Below, in pieces: positions 52,418-61,079 of a DNA stretch of 64,000 nt. The stretch spans positions 1-64,000 of the forward strand of contig NZ_RWKW01000034.1 of assembly GCF_003970795.1 (NCBI RefSeq), given 5' to 3'. The notes under the pieces are model-generated. The model was given only the letters and a program-made list of their open reading frames with translations, had not been told where the DNA came from and ran no database searches. Numbering within the stretch: the stretch's first letter is position 1; every line of letters starts with the position of its first letter. This DNA comes from Aquibium carbonis. GTDB lineage: Bacteria; Pseudomonadota; Alphaproteobacteria; Rhizobiales; Rhizobiaceae. Both the position numbers and the translations under genes were made by a program.

Positions 52418-52852
52418 TCATACCGGCACGTCGCGACCGGAGCAGAATTTCGCGCATGCGGCGACAACTGCGGAAGCATCTTCACCAGCGCCCATCACGA
52501 GGGCTGAAGCACGATTTCGCTGCCACGGACGTCCTAGATGAAAAAGGCCCGGTACGGGAGAAAGGCCGCCTTCTTGCAGAATGCTTCCGTTGGAACGGGT
52601 ACTGCCTGGAATCTGGAGCCATGCGCTATCGTCTCGATATCCGATGCACCAGATGACGGAATCGATCACCCGTTTCGATCCATCGGCAAAGAATGCGAGG
52701 CGGTCTTGTGAAGAGACTAAGCGTTTCGCGACGGCTACGCCCCTTCGTTCCAAGTCGTCAAGGCTCCGATCCCTGTCAGGAAAGGGGTCCGCGCGCCGCA
52801 TCACGCGTCCTATCGTCGATTCGGGCCTTGCTCTCATCAAGCCCAATGTGTG
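52418..52852 (-). pseudogene. Flavin monooxygenase (CzcO-like), C-terminal fragment
   Basis: After the target-duplication codons (HTL) this fragment reads GLMRARPESTIGRVMRRADPFPDRDRSL and has DSVIWCIGYRDDSAWLQIP and GLFHLGRPWQRNRASALVMGAGEDA, the C-terminal NAD(P)/FAD region of flavin-containing monooxygenases. The reading frame joins exactly to the N-terminal piece (54573-55258) if the ISL3 element and one 8-base duplicate are removed: 226 + 144 = 370 residues. It is therefore a recently disrupted gene with no other visible damage. Confidence 0.85.
52845..52852. repeat. Target-site duplication, left copy
   Basis: AATGTGTG occurs directly at both outer sides of the ISL3-type element (52845-52852 and 54573-54580). 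Eight bases is the usual ISL3-family duplication length, and removing one copy with the element restores the interrupted gene frame. Confidence 0.85.
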
Positions 52853-54572
52853 TGAACCGGCGTGCAATTTTGGCTCTGACTCAATTTTGATGGAGTTTAG
52901 GAGCCGACTGGCAAAGGTACAGCCGGAGAATCATTACGATGGGTCACTTCTTCCGCCCCTCAGCGCTGGTGCCGCAGGGATTTGTTGCCGACAGCGTCGA
53001 GAACAGCGATGCGATCATTCGTATTGCGATCCGCTCGAAGTCCTCCGTTAGTTGCTGCCCGGCCTGTGGTCGGATTTCGGGCCGCGTGCACAGCCGCTAC
53101 CCGAGGCGGCTTGCCGACCTCCCGCTGTCGGGGAAGTCCGTGCAACTGATCCTGATGGCGAGGCGGTTCAACTGCGACGCTGTTCTTTGCGGCCGACGCA
53201 TCTTCACCGAGCGCTACGGGGAAGGCGTTCTCGCACCTTGGGCACGACGGACGGCGCGCCTCGATCACCTCGTTCATCATCTGGGCATAGCGTTGGGAGG
53301 ACGGCCGGCGGCAAGCTTCGCGCGTCGTCTGATGGTCCCGGTGAGCAACGACACGCTGCTGCGGTCGGTGCGACGACGCGGGAGCCCCCGGTTCGCGCCT
53401 CCGGCTGTCATCGGGATTGACGACTGGGCTTGGCGACGCAACCAGCGATACGGGACGATCATCTGCGACCTCGAACGCCGAAAGACTATTGCTCTCCTGC
53501 CCGATCGAGAGCCGGCGACTGCCGAGGCATGGCTTCAGTCGCAGCAGCAGATCAGCATCATCGCCCGAGACCGCGGAGGCGGCTATGCGCTGGCTGCTGC
53601 AAAGGCATTGCCAAGCGCGGTGCAGGTCGCCGACCGCTGGCATCTCATGGAGAATGCCAGCCGTGCCTTCCTCGACGCTGTAAGGAAGTCGATGCGCCAG
53701 ATCCGCGAGGTCCTGGGTGCCACCAGAATTGATCCCGACCTGCTGACTGCTGCAGAACGCCTGCAATATGAGGGTTATGCGCGCCGGGAAGAAGCCAACG
53801 CTGCCATCCTCCGCCTTGCCAGTGAGGGCGTTGCCATCAAGGAGATCGTCCGCCGAACCGGACATAGCCGTGGCGTTGTCCGCAGGGTGCTGCGTGGTCA
53901 GCGTTCGGATATCTTCCGCAGCCGCGAAAGCTCTCTCGAGATCTATCTGCCGTGGCTCGATGCCCAGTGGGCGGCGGGCGAACGCAATGGCGCGGCGCTA
54001 TGGCGAAGGCTGAAAGGCCAAGGCTTCAGGGGAAGCTTGCGCGTCGTCACCGAGTGGGCCACCCGTCGCCGCCGGGCTGATAAGGTCAGTGCCGATGCGC
54101 TTCGCCGCGCGCCCTCGGCCAGGACCATCGCGCGCCTGATGACGGCGGCGCGCGACAACCTATCCAAGTCCGAGACGATCACAGTCGCGACCATCGAAGA
54201 GAACGTGCCGCTCCTGGTCGAAGCCCGGGACGTGGTTGGCAGGTTCCAGACCATGGTGCGCAAGAAGACCTTGGCCGATCTCGAGCCGTGGCTTGAGCAT
54301 GCACGCTCCAGTCTTGTCGCGTCGTTCGCCGCCGGGGTGCTGAAGGATCGCGAAGCCGTAAGTGCTGCCGTCCGCCTGCCGTGGTCGAATGGCCAGACGG
54401 AGGGCCAGATTACCAAGCTCAAGCTCGTCAAGCGTCAGATGTATGGCCGCGGGAAGATCGACCTACTGCAGGCGCGAGTGATCGGCGCACAGTGAACCGC
54501 GGCACCACCAAAACTGCGTCAGAGCCAATGTTGGACGCCGATCCGGGGTCAACTTTGCGCGCCGATTGACAC
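52853..54572 (+). mobile_element. ISL3-family insertion sequence, 1,720 bp
   Basis: The element carries one transposase gene and is flanked by 8-base duplications. The ends share related sequence: the left starts TGAACCGGCGTGCAA and the right, read inward, ends with TCAATCGGCGCGCAA, preceded by GTG. Both continue to GGCTCTGAC, with an extra 26-base segment at the right end. Ends are uncertain by about three bases. It interrupts the monooxygenase gene of the metal operon. Confidence 0.85.
52939..54495 (+). CDS. ISL3-family transposase
   Basis: The 518-residue transposase has the N-terminal zinc-finger region (CCPACGRISGRVHSRYPRRLADLP, residues 39-62) and the DDE domain: first Asp in VIGIDDWAWRRNQRYG, second in AVQVADRWHLMENA, Glu in WSNGQTEGQITKLKLVKRQMYG. 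A helical insert with an HTH (GVAIKEIVRRTGHSRGVVRRVLRG) lies in the middle. It is full length and looks functional. Start ATG 52939 is 87 bases from the left end. Confidence 0.93.
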   Translation: MGHFFRPSALVPQGFVADSVENSDAIIRIAIRSKSSVSCCPACGRISGRVHSRYPRRLADLPLSGKSVQLILMARRFNCDAVLCGRRIFTERYGEGVLAPWARRTARLDHLVHHLGIALGGRPAASFARRLMVPVSNDTLLRSVRRRGSPRFAPPAVIGIDDWAWRRNQRYGTIICDLERRKTIALLPDREPATAEAWLQSQQQISIIARDRGGGYALAAAKALPSAVQVADRWHLMENASRAFLDAVRKSMRQIREVLGATRIDPDLLTAAERLQYEGYARREEANAAILRLASEGVAIKEIVRRTGHSRGVVRRVLRGQRSDIFRSRESSLEIYLPWLDAQWAAGERNGAALWRRLKGQGFRGSLRVVTEWATRRRRADKVSADALRRAPSARTIARLMTAARDNLSKSETITVATIEENVPLLVEARDVVGRFQTMVRKKTLADLEPWLEHARSSLVASFAAGVLKDREAVSAAVRLPWSNGQTEGQITKLKLVKRQMYGRGKIDLLQARVIGAQ

Positions 54573-54580
54573 AATGTGTG
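54573..54580. repeat. Target-site duplication, right copy
   Basis: This is the second copy of AATGTGTG, directly after the right end of the ISL3-type element and in frame with the N-terminal monooxygenase fragment (codons His227, Thr228). Confidence 0.85.
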
Positions 54581-55258
54581 CAGCCACCACCATGTACTCT
54601 GGCCCAGAATGCGCTCGGGAAACAGACGGCGGCTGCGTCCAGCCGCAAGCACCACTTCATGGGTCAAAGCCAGCTCGGCTGCGATGTCGCGTCCGCTTGC
54701 TCCATCTCCGACAATAAGGACCATGCCAAGCGGGAGATCACTGGGATTGTGATAACTTTCCGGTGTTAGTTGCTTGACTGCGCTGTCGAAGCCGGCAGCA
54801 ATCGTTGGGATTATCGGTTTCTGAAACGCACCCGTCGCGACGATCACTGCCTTCGCTACTATGTACCTGCCATCGTCGAGTTGCGCGGCGAACCGCTCAT
54901 CGGCCCGGCGTTCGAGCCGAGCCACACCATTTCCGGAATGCACCGGTAGGTCGAAATGGCTGGCGTAGGTTTCGAGATAATTCGCAAACTCGTCTCGCGT
55001 TGGATAGCCTTCTGGGTCCCCATCGAGCGCAAGACCAGGCAGCGAACTAAATGCGCGCGGAGTGAACAGGGTCAGGGAATCGTAGCGATGGCGCCAACTG
55101 TCGCCGACGCGGGCATGGCGATCGACGATTTGGAATGAAAGCTCTGGTCGGGCAAGATAATAGCCGGCTGCGAGTCCCGCTTGACCCGCGCCGATCACTA
55201 GAACGTCTATTTCCTCCGAACCATGGCTCACGGATAGCTGGCGAGGGCTTCTGTTCAT
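54573..55258 (-). pseudogene. Flavin monooxygenase (CzcO-like), N-terminal fragment
   Basis: This 5' part of the split gene has the FAD motif VLVIGAGQAGLAAGYYL (near residue 20), the FMO-like stretch VGDSWRHRYDSLTLFTPRAFSSLPG and the NADPH motif VLIVGDGASGRDIAAELAL (residues about 173-191). It stops at the ISL3 element; the frame then continues a short way into the element. Its ATG (55258) overlaps the lspA stop (ATGA), so the intact gene was the last of the metal operon. Substrate unknown. Confidence 0.85.
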
Positions 55259-55719
55259 GCAGCCTTTGCTTTGCCTTTTACCAGAATGCTCTCCATCAGC
55301 AAAAGCCCTACCCCACAGACAATCGCCACGTCGGCAAGATTGAAGGCGGGCCAATGATAGCTGCCGATGTAAAAATCCAGGAAATCCGTCACGGCACCCT
55401 GCCGGAGCCGGTCGAGCAGATTGCCGAGCGCCCCCCCAACCACGAGCCCGAGGGCGGATGCCGTCAGGCGGCTGTCGCTTCGATGGATCCAGATAAGGAG
55501 GCCGGCGACTATAGCGAGCGGGAACGCCATCAGGAGCCAAACCGGCGCCTGGCCGAACAATCCGAAGCTCACGCCGGTGTTAAAGCCGAGCACGAGATTA
55601 AAGAAGCCGGTGACGGGAATGACCTGAGGTGGATTCATAACATGGTCCATGACCCACCACTTCGTCGCCTGATCAATGAAAAACCCGCCAAGGGCGAGTG
55701 GAAGGCCGAGCCTGAGCAT
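55255..55719 (-). CDS. lspA: Lipoprotein signal peptidase (signal peptidase II), island copy
   Basis: The 154-residue protein has four membrane helices and the catalytic aspartates in VGGALGNLLDRLRQGAVTDFLDFY and FNLADVAIVCG. It removes lipoprotein signal peptides. Extra lspA copies beside Pb/Cd/Zn ATPases are a known arrangement (for example in pbr-type operons). ATG 55719 is chosen at the first helix (LRLGLPLALGGFFID), 25 bases after the ccdA stop; an upstream open stretch lies inside ccdA. Confidence 0.92.
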   Translation of the reverse strand: MLRLGLPLALGGFFIDQATKWWVMDHVMNPPQVIPVTGFFNLVLGFNTGVSFGLFGQAPVWLLMAFPLAIVAGLLIWIHRSDSRLTASALGLVVGGALGNLLDRLRQGAVTDFLDFYIGSYHWPAFNLADVAIVCGVGLLLMESILVKGKAKAA

Positions 55720-55744
55720 GTCCGAATGTCCTTTAAACTCCGGC

Positions 55745-56488
55745 TTAGCCGATCCGACCGAGGGCCGGGAACGTCTGGAGCAGCCATATTGCAAAGCTAG
55801 AGAGATGGCCGGTGATCATGGCGATGCCCATCACCACCATCACCCCACCAGCGACGATTTTGAGCACCCGGCCGGTGCGGCGCATCGACATCATCCGCGC
55901 CATGAACCCGCGCATGAATAAAGCCGCCAAGATGAAAGGGAGGCCAAGGCCCAGGGAATAGACGGCGAGCAGCGTCGTTCCGCTTGCAACCGTGGCGTTG
56001 GCAGCGGAGAGGGTCAGAATCGCACCTAGCACTGGTCCGATGCAGGGAGTCCAGCCGAACGCAAAAGCGAGACCCAGGAGATAAGCGGCCCCAGCGCTTC
56101 CGCTGCCCGGATTGGCATGGAACCGGGCTTCACGATTGAGCCAGGGCATTGGTACGAGGCCGGTCGTGAATAGGCCGAAGACGATAACGATCCCTCCGCC
56201 AATCAGGTTCGCTTCGAAAAGATACATGCGCAAGAGCCGGCTCAACACGGTGGCGCTGGCCCCAAGGATGACAAACACGGTCGTGAAGCCGAGCACGAAG
56301 CAGAGGCTGAGGCCGAGAGTTCGGCCCGCTGCCCTGAATTCTGTATCGGCCGCAATTCCGTCCGGGCTAATCGTGCGGCCTGCAACGTAGGAAATATAGC
56401 CCGGCACCAGCGGCAGAACGCAGGGCGACAGGAAGGATATAACGCCAGCGGCGAAAGCCGTCGCCATTCCGATACTGGAGAACTCCAT
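55745..56488 (-). CDS. ccdA: CcdA-type cytochrome c biogenesis / thiol-transfer membrane protein
   Basis: The 247-residue protein has six or more membrane helices and the two conserved cysteines in FLSPCVLPLVPGY (near residue 23) and FGWTPCIGPVLGA (near 148). CcdA/DsbD-type proteins carry electrons from cytosolic thioredoxin to periplasmic thiols. Here the partners could be the SCO protein and the DsbA-like protein of the same block. Its start overlaps the SCO stop by one base. Confidence 0.92.
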   Translation of the reverse strand: MEFSSIGMATAFAAGVISFLSPCVLPLVPGYISYVAGRTISPDGIAADTEFRAAGRTLGLSLCFVLGFTTVFVILGASATVLSRLLRMYLFEANLIGGGIVIVFGLFTTGLVPMPWLNREARFHANPGSGSAGAAYLLGLAFAFGWTPCIGPVLGAILTLSAANATVASGTTLLAVYSLGLGLPFILAALFMRGFMARMMSMRRTGRVLKIVAGGVMVVMGIAMITGHLSSFAIWLLQTFPALGRIG

Positions 56489-57108
56489 CAGCCAATCTCG
56501 CCCACTAGACGGCGGAGCTTCTGCAAGCGAATCTCACGCGGCTCGTGCATGTCGAGCGTGCCGACGAATTGGCTCTCGGCATCCATCATGTAGACGCCTG
56601 CGGTGTGATCCATCGTGTATTCGCCCCCCTCCAGAGGCACTTTTCGCGCGTAGGCCGCAAAGGCCTTCACCACGGCGTCCGTTTCCTGTCGATTTCCCCG
56701 CAATGCGAGGATGCGATCATCAAAGGCTGTCATGTATTGAGCCAGCAGCTCTTGGCTGTCTCGTTCGGGATCGACGGTGAAGAACAGTACGTTGAACTGG
56801 TCGGCCACCGGCCCGAGCTCGTTCATGAGATCGCTGAGTTCGTAGAGCGTCGTCGGACACACATCGGGACAATGGGTGAAGCCGAAGAAGGCGAGATAAG
56901 GCTTTCCAGCAAGCGCGGCATTGTCGATCGTCCCGCCTTGATGCGATGTGAGCTGGAACGGGCCGCCGATAGCTGCGATGCCTGTCGAAGACGCGACCGC
57001 CGCATTTTGCTGCTGCCAAGGCTTGGACACTGACAAGCCGATGAAAAGCCCACCGACAGCGGCGACGGCAACCCATGCAACAAGACGGAAAAGTTTGACG
57101 CCGCTCAT
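56488..57108 (-). CDS. SCO1/SenC family protein
   Basis: The 206-residue protein has an N-terminal membrane anchor (VAWVAVAAVGGLFIGLSV), then the thioredoxin-like SCO domain with the copper motif CPDVCP (in FGFTHCPDVCPTTL, near residue 80) and the distal His in YTMDHTAGVYMMD. SCO proteins insert copper into cytochrome oxidase CuA or act as thiol reductases. It overlaps both neighbours (PCuAC by four bases, CcdA by one), so copper delivery and thiol reduction are co-expressed. Confidence 0.93.
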   Translation of the reverse strand: MSGVKLFRLVAWVAVAAVGGLFIGLSVSKPWQQQNAAVASSTGIAAIGGPFQLTSHQGGTIDNAALAGKPYLAFFGFTHCPDVCPTTLYELSDLMNELGPVADQFNVLFFTVDPERDSQELLAQYMTAFDDRILALRGNRQETDAVVKAFAAYARKVPLEGGEYTMDHTAGVYMMDAESQFVGTLDMHEPREIRLQKLRRLVGEIG

Positions 57109-57608
57109 TGGACAGCCTCTCCGTGCCCGTCATGTTCGTTCGCAAATTCCGGACGAGCACCCATGTTCTGCACAGCGAACTCAACGTCGATGGTACCGGC
57201 CTGCTCGAACACCAGTGTTGCGGCAAACCGCTCCCCTTCCTTCAAAGGACGCGATGGCTTCAAAAACATGATGTGTATACCGCCAGGTTGAAGTTCGACC
57301 GTCTTGCCAGCCCCAATTTCGATGCCATTTTGCACCGGCCTCATGCTGGCAACCCCGTCGATCACGGTCGACTCGTGGATTTCCGCCCGTTCTGACAGAG
57401 GTGATGAGATCGAAACCAGACGGTCGGCCATACCGCCATCGTTCGTTAGCGTCAGATAGCCGCCGGCTACCGGCGCGACCGGCGGAGTCGCGCGCGACCA
57501 CGGATGATTGATGGTGATCGAACCGGCTTGGAAGTCGTGACCAACGGCAGGAGAGATCAATACCGCAAGGGTAAGGAAGGCGGCGGATAGGGCTCGTGAA
57601 CTAATCAT
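57105..57608 (-). CDS. Periplasmic copper chaperone PCu(A)C
   Basis: The 167-residue protein has a signal peptide (residues 1-24, ending AVG) and the PCuAC domain (ITINHPWSRATPPVAPVAGGYLTLTN) with the copper ligands spread in IHESTVIDGVASMRPV (His, Met) and GIHIMFLKP (His-x-Met), plus a C-terminal His-rich end (NEHDGHGEAVQ). It hands Cu(I) to SCO proteins or oxidase. The start 57608 is eight bases inside the CDF gene end. Confidence 0.92.
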   Translation of the reverse strand: MISSRALSAAFLTLAVLISPAVGHDFQAGSITINHPWSRATPPVAPVAGGYLTLTNDGGMADRLVSISSPLSERAEIHESTVIDGVASMRPVQNGIEIGAGKTVELQPGGIHIMFLKPSRPLKEGERFAATLVFEQAGTIDVEFAVQNMGARPEFANEHDGHGEAVQ

Positions 57609-58218
57609 GTTGATTAACTTTCTCTCCAGCTTCCCCGGCCTTTTCAAGAATTTCCAAGCCGCTTCTGACAACGACAACAACCACGCCCAGGCCGATGATC
57701 AGATCCGGGTAGGGCGAATTGAAAAGGATTACGGCCAGACCCGAAAGCGCGATGGCTGAGTTCACGAGCATGTCGTTTGTCGTGAAAATCCATGAGGCTT
57801 GCAGATGCACGCCGCCTTCCCGATGAGAATTCAGGAACCACATGCAGATCATATTCGTAAGCGCGCTCGCGATTGCCACGGCAATCATGACCGGCCCTAT
57901 CGGATCGGAGCCAGTGAAGAAGCGACGACCGACTTCAAATAGAAGAAGACCAGCGAAAACCATCAGAAGGATACCCGACAGCCGGGCAACTCGAACCTTC
58001 GCCGCCAAACCGCGACCTACGACGAAAAGGCTAATAGCGTAGACACCGGCATCGCCAAGATTATCGAGTGCAGAGCCCATCAATCCTGTTGACTGAGCCC
58101 ACCACCCTAATCCCCCCACAATGGCTGCCTGGGCCGTATTGATCGCAAGCACCCATGCGAGCGCCCATTGTTCGCTCTTCTCGGATGAAGTGGCACTGCC
58201 CTTGGACTGATTACTCAT
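57601..58218 (-). CDS. Cation diffusion facilitator-type transporter, short form
   Basis: The 205-residue protein has six membrane helices and CDF metal-site residues (DNLGD in GSALDNLGDAGVYAIS near residue 52; TTNDMLVNSAI in the fifth helix). It lacks the cytosolic C-terminal domain of full CDF pumps (usually about 300 residues), ending soon after the sixth helix. Zn/Cd export is likely in this setting. It lies 66 bases after the ATPase gene and overlaps PCuAC by eight bases. Confidence 0.88.
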   Translation of the reverse strand: MSNQSKGSATSSEKSEQWALAWVLAINTAQAAIVGGLGWWAQSTGLMGSALDNLGDAGVYAISLFVVGRGLAAKVRVARLSGILLMVFAGLLLFEVGRRFFTGSDPIGPVMIAVAIASALTNMICMWFLNSHREGGVHLQASWIFTTNDMLVNSAIALSGLAVILFNSPYPDLIIGLGVVVVVVRSGLEILEKAGEAGEKVNQHD

Positions 58219-58284
58219 AAATTACACCTCGGCTTTCTTGGCGAGAAGTGGAAGCCGCGACCTGCCTTCGCGCACTGCTTGGGC

Positions 58285-60417
58285 TCATTTGTCGCGGGTG
58301 CCGCGCCAGGTCAGCAGGCGCAGCGCATTGGCTGTAACGAGGACCGTAGCGCCCGTATCGGCGAGAATCGCCATCCAGAGCGTGGTAATGCCGAATAGAG
58401 TCGTCACGAGGAAGACGGCCTTCAGACCAAGCGCTATGGCGATATTTTGCCAAATATTGCCGAGTGTCGCCTGTGACAACCCGATGAGATCGGCAACACC
58501 CGTCACCCGGTTTCTGAGCAGCGCGGCATCTGCGGTCTCCAGAGCAACGTCGGTGCCTGCACCCATGGCAACGCCAACGGAAGCGGCTGCGAGCGCCGGC
58601 GCGTCACTGATACCGTCTCCCACCATGGCGATCGGGCCATTAGCTTTGAGGCGACCGATCTCGGCGAGCTTGGCGTCGGGCAACAATTCGGCGCTTGCCT
58701 CAAGGCCAAGATGGGCCGCAATGGCGTCGGCCGTGCGCTTGTTGTCGCCGGTCAGCATCAGTGGCCGCACACCTCGATCTGTCAGCCGCTTCACACCTTC
58801 GATAGCGTCGTCGCGCGGTTCGTCGCGCAACGCGATCAATCCCTCGATGGTCTTGCCCTTTATAAGCACGACGACCGTCTTGCCCTGGCTCTCCAGTGTG
58901 GTGATCGTCTCGGCAATGTTCTCTTCGAGGGCAGCCTGTTCGGCGGCATGACGGGGAGACCCGACCGAAGCGAAGCCGTCCTTCAACCGCGCTGTGACCG
59001 CTTTGCCGGGTGTGGCAACGCCGCCCCCGAAGGTGACGGGCAGTTCGAGCCCCCGCACTTTTGCCGCCTCCACGATTGCAACCCCGAGAGGATGGCTGGT
59101 GCTGCGCTCGACGGCCGCTGCAATGGCAAGGACGGCGTTCTCGTCCCCATTGATCGGCACAATGTCCGTCACCTGGGGATGGCCACGCGTCAGCGTTCCT
59201 GTCTTGTCGAAGGCAACAGTTACGACCTTACCGAGTATTTCCAGTGCCGCGCCCCCCTTAATCAGCAATCCCTGACGCGCGCCGGCGGCAAGACCCGAGG
59301 CAATAGCCGCCGGCGTGGAAATCACGAGCGCGCAGGGGCAAGCAATCAGCAACGTCGCAAGACCCCGATATACCCATGTCATCCAGTCACCGCCGAAGGC
59401 GAGCGGCGGCACCACGACGATCAGAGCCGCGACGACCATAGCGCCAGGCGTATACCAGCGGCTGAAACGGTCGATCATACGCGCCGTCGGGGCCTTTGAT
59501 TCCTGAGCTTCCTCGACCATGTGGATGATGCGGGCAATGGTATTGTCGGCCGCGACATGACTGATCGACACTCGCAACTCGCCATTTGCATTGATGCTGC
59601 CGGCATAGACGTTTGCGCCGGCTTCTTTAAGCACGGGCATGGATTCGCCTGTCACGGGCGCCTCATCGACCTCAGATGCACCATCAATCACCGTGCCGTC
59701 AGACGGCACACGGTCCCCAGGCCGAACAACGACGACATCACCAATAGCCAACTCTTCGGCAGCGACCTGCTCAATGACACCATCACGCTCGCGGAACGCG
59801 ACCCGGGGCACGAGATCGATCAGCGCTTCAATGCCTGCCCGCGCACGGCCTGCCGCCACGGTTTCAAGCAGCTCGCCCACTGCGAACAGGAAGATCACGA
59901 CAGCAGCTTCTTCGGCCTCGCCGATGGCGACCGCGCCGAGTGCCGCGACCGTCATCAACGTCTCGATGGTGAAGGGTGAGCCGGACATCGCACCGGCGAC
60001 CGCCCGCCGCGCGAACGGGATAACGCTGATCAGGGCCGCACCTGAATAGAGCCATTGCTCCCAATCCGGCAGGATACGCGCAATGGCGAAGGCAAGCATG
60101 AACAGTGCGCCGGTCAGCAGTACAAGCCGACCCTTGCTGCCTTTCCACCACGCCTCTGTGATGCGCTTCCGAGGCGGACCCCCCTTCGTCTCAGCCTGCT
60201 CGATCACTGGCGTGTACCCGAGCGCTCGGATCTTTTGCTCAATAGTGCCGAGGGCCGTCCGGTCTTCATCGAGTTGCAATGCTAGCGTCTCGTTGGCGTA
60301 GCTGACATTGATGTCGCTAACGCCCGGCAGGCGTTGCATCGCCGTCTCGATTTTCAATGCGCACGAGGCGCAGTCCATGCCTTCTATACGCAGTCTGTAA
60401 GGGCTCGCTGCCGCCAT
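58285..60417 (-). CDS. P1B-type heavy-metal ATPase (Zn/Cd/Pb type)
   Basis: The 710-residue pump has one N-terminal metal domain (GMDCASC, C16 and C19), the TGES loop (256-259), the transport motif CPCALVIST (360-368), the phosphorylation motif DKTGT (404-408) and the SHPLG motif. The CPC motif with this context indicates a Zn/Cd/Pb pump (ZntA/CadA group). The hinge motif reads GDGISDAPAL (601-610), where GDGxNDAPAL is usual, a Ser for Asn at a conserved site. It heads a seven-gene operon under a MerR-type promoter 32 bases upstream. Confidence 0.93.
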   Translation of the reverse strand: MAAASPYRLRIEGMDCASCALKIETAMQRLPGVSDINVSYANETLALQLDEDRTALGTIEQKIRALGYTPVIEQAETKGGPPRKRITEAWWKGSKGRLVLLTGALFMLAFAIARILPDWEQWLYSGAALISVIPFARRAVAGAMSGSPFTIETLMTVAALGAVAIGEAEEAAVVIFLFAVGELLETVAAGRARAGIEALIDLVPRVAFRERDGVIEQVAAEELAIGDVVVVRPGDRVPSDGTVIDGASEVDEAPVTGESMPVLKEAGANVYAGSINANGELRVSISHVAADNTIARIIHMVEEAQESKAPTARMIDRFSRWYTPGAMVVAALIVVVPPLAFGGDWMTWVYRGLATLLIACPCALVISTPAAIASGLAAGARQGLLIKGGAALEILGKVVTVAFDKTGTLTRGHPQVTDIVPINGDENAVLAIAAAVERSTSHPLGVAIVEAAKVRGLELPVTFGGGVATPGKAVTARLKDGFASVGSPRHAAEQAALEENIAETITTLESQGKTVVVLIKGKTIEGLIALRDEPRDDAIEGVKRLTDRGVRPLMLTGDNKRTADAIAAHLGLEASAELLPDAKLAEIGRLKANGPIAMVGDGISDAPALAAASVGVAMGAGTDVALETADAALLRNRVTGVADLIGLSQATLGNIWQNIAIALGLKAVFLVTTLFGITTLWMAILADTGATVLVTANALRLLTWRGTRDK

Positions 60418-60448
60418 GGTGTCACCTCGATGGTTTAATGTGACACCG

Positions 60449-60479
60449 CAGATAGACCCTGTAGCAACTATAGGGTCAA
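60449..60479 (-). promoter_or_regulatory. MerR-type promoter/operator of the ATPase operon
   Basis: Read on the minus strand, TTGACC (60479-60474) and TATCTG (60454-60449) are separated by exactly 19 bases, the long spacer of MerR-activated promoters. The spacer region carries a nearly perfect dyad GACCCT...AGGGTC (60455-60477). The ATPase start is 32 bases downstream. Confidence 0.85.
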
Positions 60480-60552
60480 GAGTGGACTTCGTTTATTTGA
60501 TTTCGCGCTGCGATCCACGTGCAAATTCGCGGTACAACTTCATTAAGGAGCC

Positions 60553-60576
60553 TTGACCCTGTAGTGGGTACAGGGT
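60553..60576 (+). promoter_or_regulatory. MerR-type operator before dsbB
   Basis: TTGACC (60553-60558) overlaps a perfect dyad ACCCTGTA-gtggg-TACAGGGT (60556-60576), the same half-sites as at 60455. A weak -10 (AGAAAT, 60579-60584) follows. It faces the dsbB-dsbA genes, so these join the same metal response. Confidence 0.75.
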
Positions 60577-60638
60577 GCAGAAATAGTTGAATGCAAAGGT
60601 AAATGGAGCGAAGCGAAACGATGGCGAAAGGGAGTGCT

Positions 60639-61079
60639 ATGACCACCGGGGCGGGCACGACTGCAAATACCTGGGCGTTCGTCTTCTCGGCATGGCTCAT
60701 TGCGCTTGCCGCCTCGCTCAGCGCTCTCTTCATTGGTGAGGTCATGGGACAGACGCCGTGCAATCTGTGCTGGCATCAGCGCGCTTTCATGTTTCCGCTG
60801 GCGGTCATTCTGGCTGTCGCTAGCTTTCGAGGTGATGCCAGCGTTTCCCGGTACGGACTTCCACTGGCTGCCCTAGGTGCCGCCATCGCTGCATTCCACT
60901 CCCTCCTTTATGCGAGGATCCTTCCAGCAGCCATCGAGCCTTGTACACAAGACGGCCCGTCATGTTCTGGCGTCGAGATGACGGTCCTTGGCATTTTGCC
61001 GCTCCCTTACCTATCGCTCGCCGCCTTTGGGAGCATCGCTCTTCTTCTCGTTCTCGCGCACCGGAGACGTTCAACATGA
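60639..61079 (+). CDS. dsbB: Disulfide bond formation protein B (DsbB)
   Basis: The 146-residue protein has four membrane helices and the two redox Cys pairs: C41/C44 in TPCNLCWHQRAF and C102/C109 in IEPCTQDGPSCSG. It passes electrons from a DsbA-type oxidase to quinone. ATG 60639 is chosen for its GGGAG ribosome binding site; ATG 60603 or 60621 would add residues at the front. It overlaps the DsbA-like gene by four bases and stands behind a MerR-type operator. Confidence 0.93.
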   Translation: MTTGAGTTANTWAFVFSAWLIALAASLSALFIGEVMGQTPCNLCWHQRAFMFPLAVILAVASFRGDASVSRYGLPLAALGAAIAAFHSLLYARILPAAIEPCTQDGPSCSGVEMTVLGILPLPYLSLAAFGSIALLLVLAHRRRST

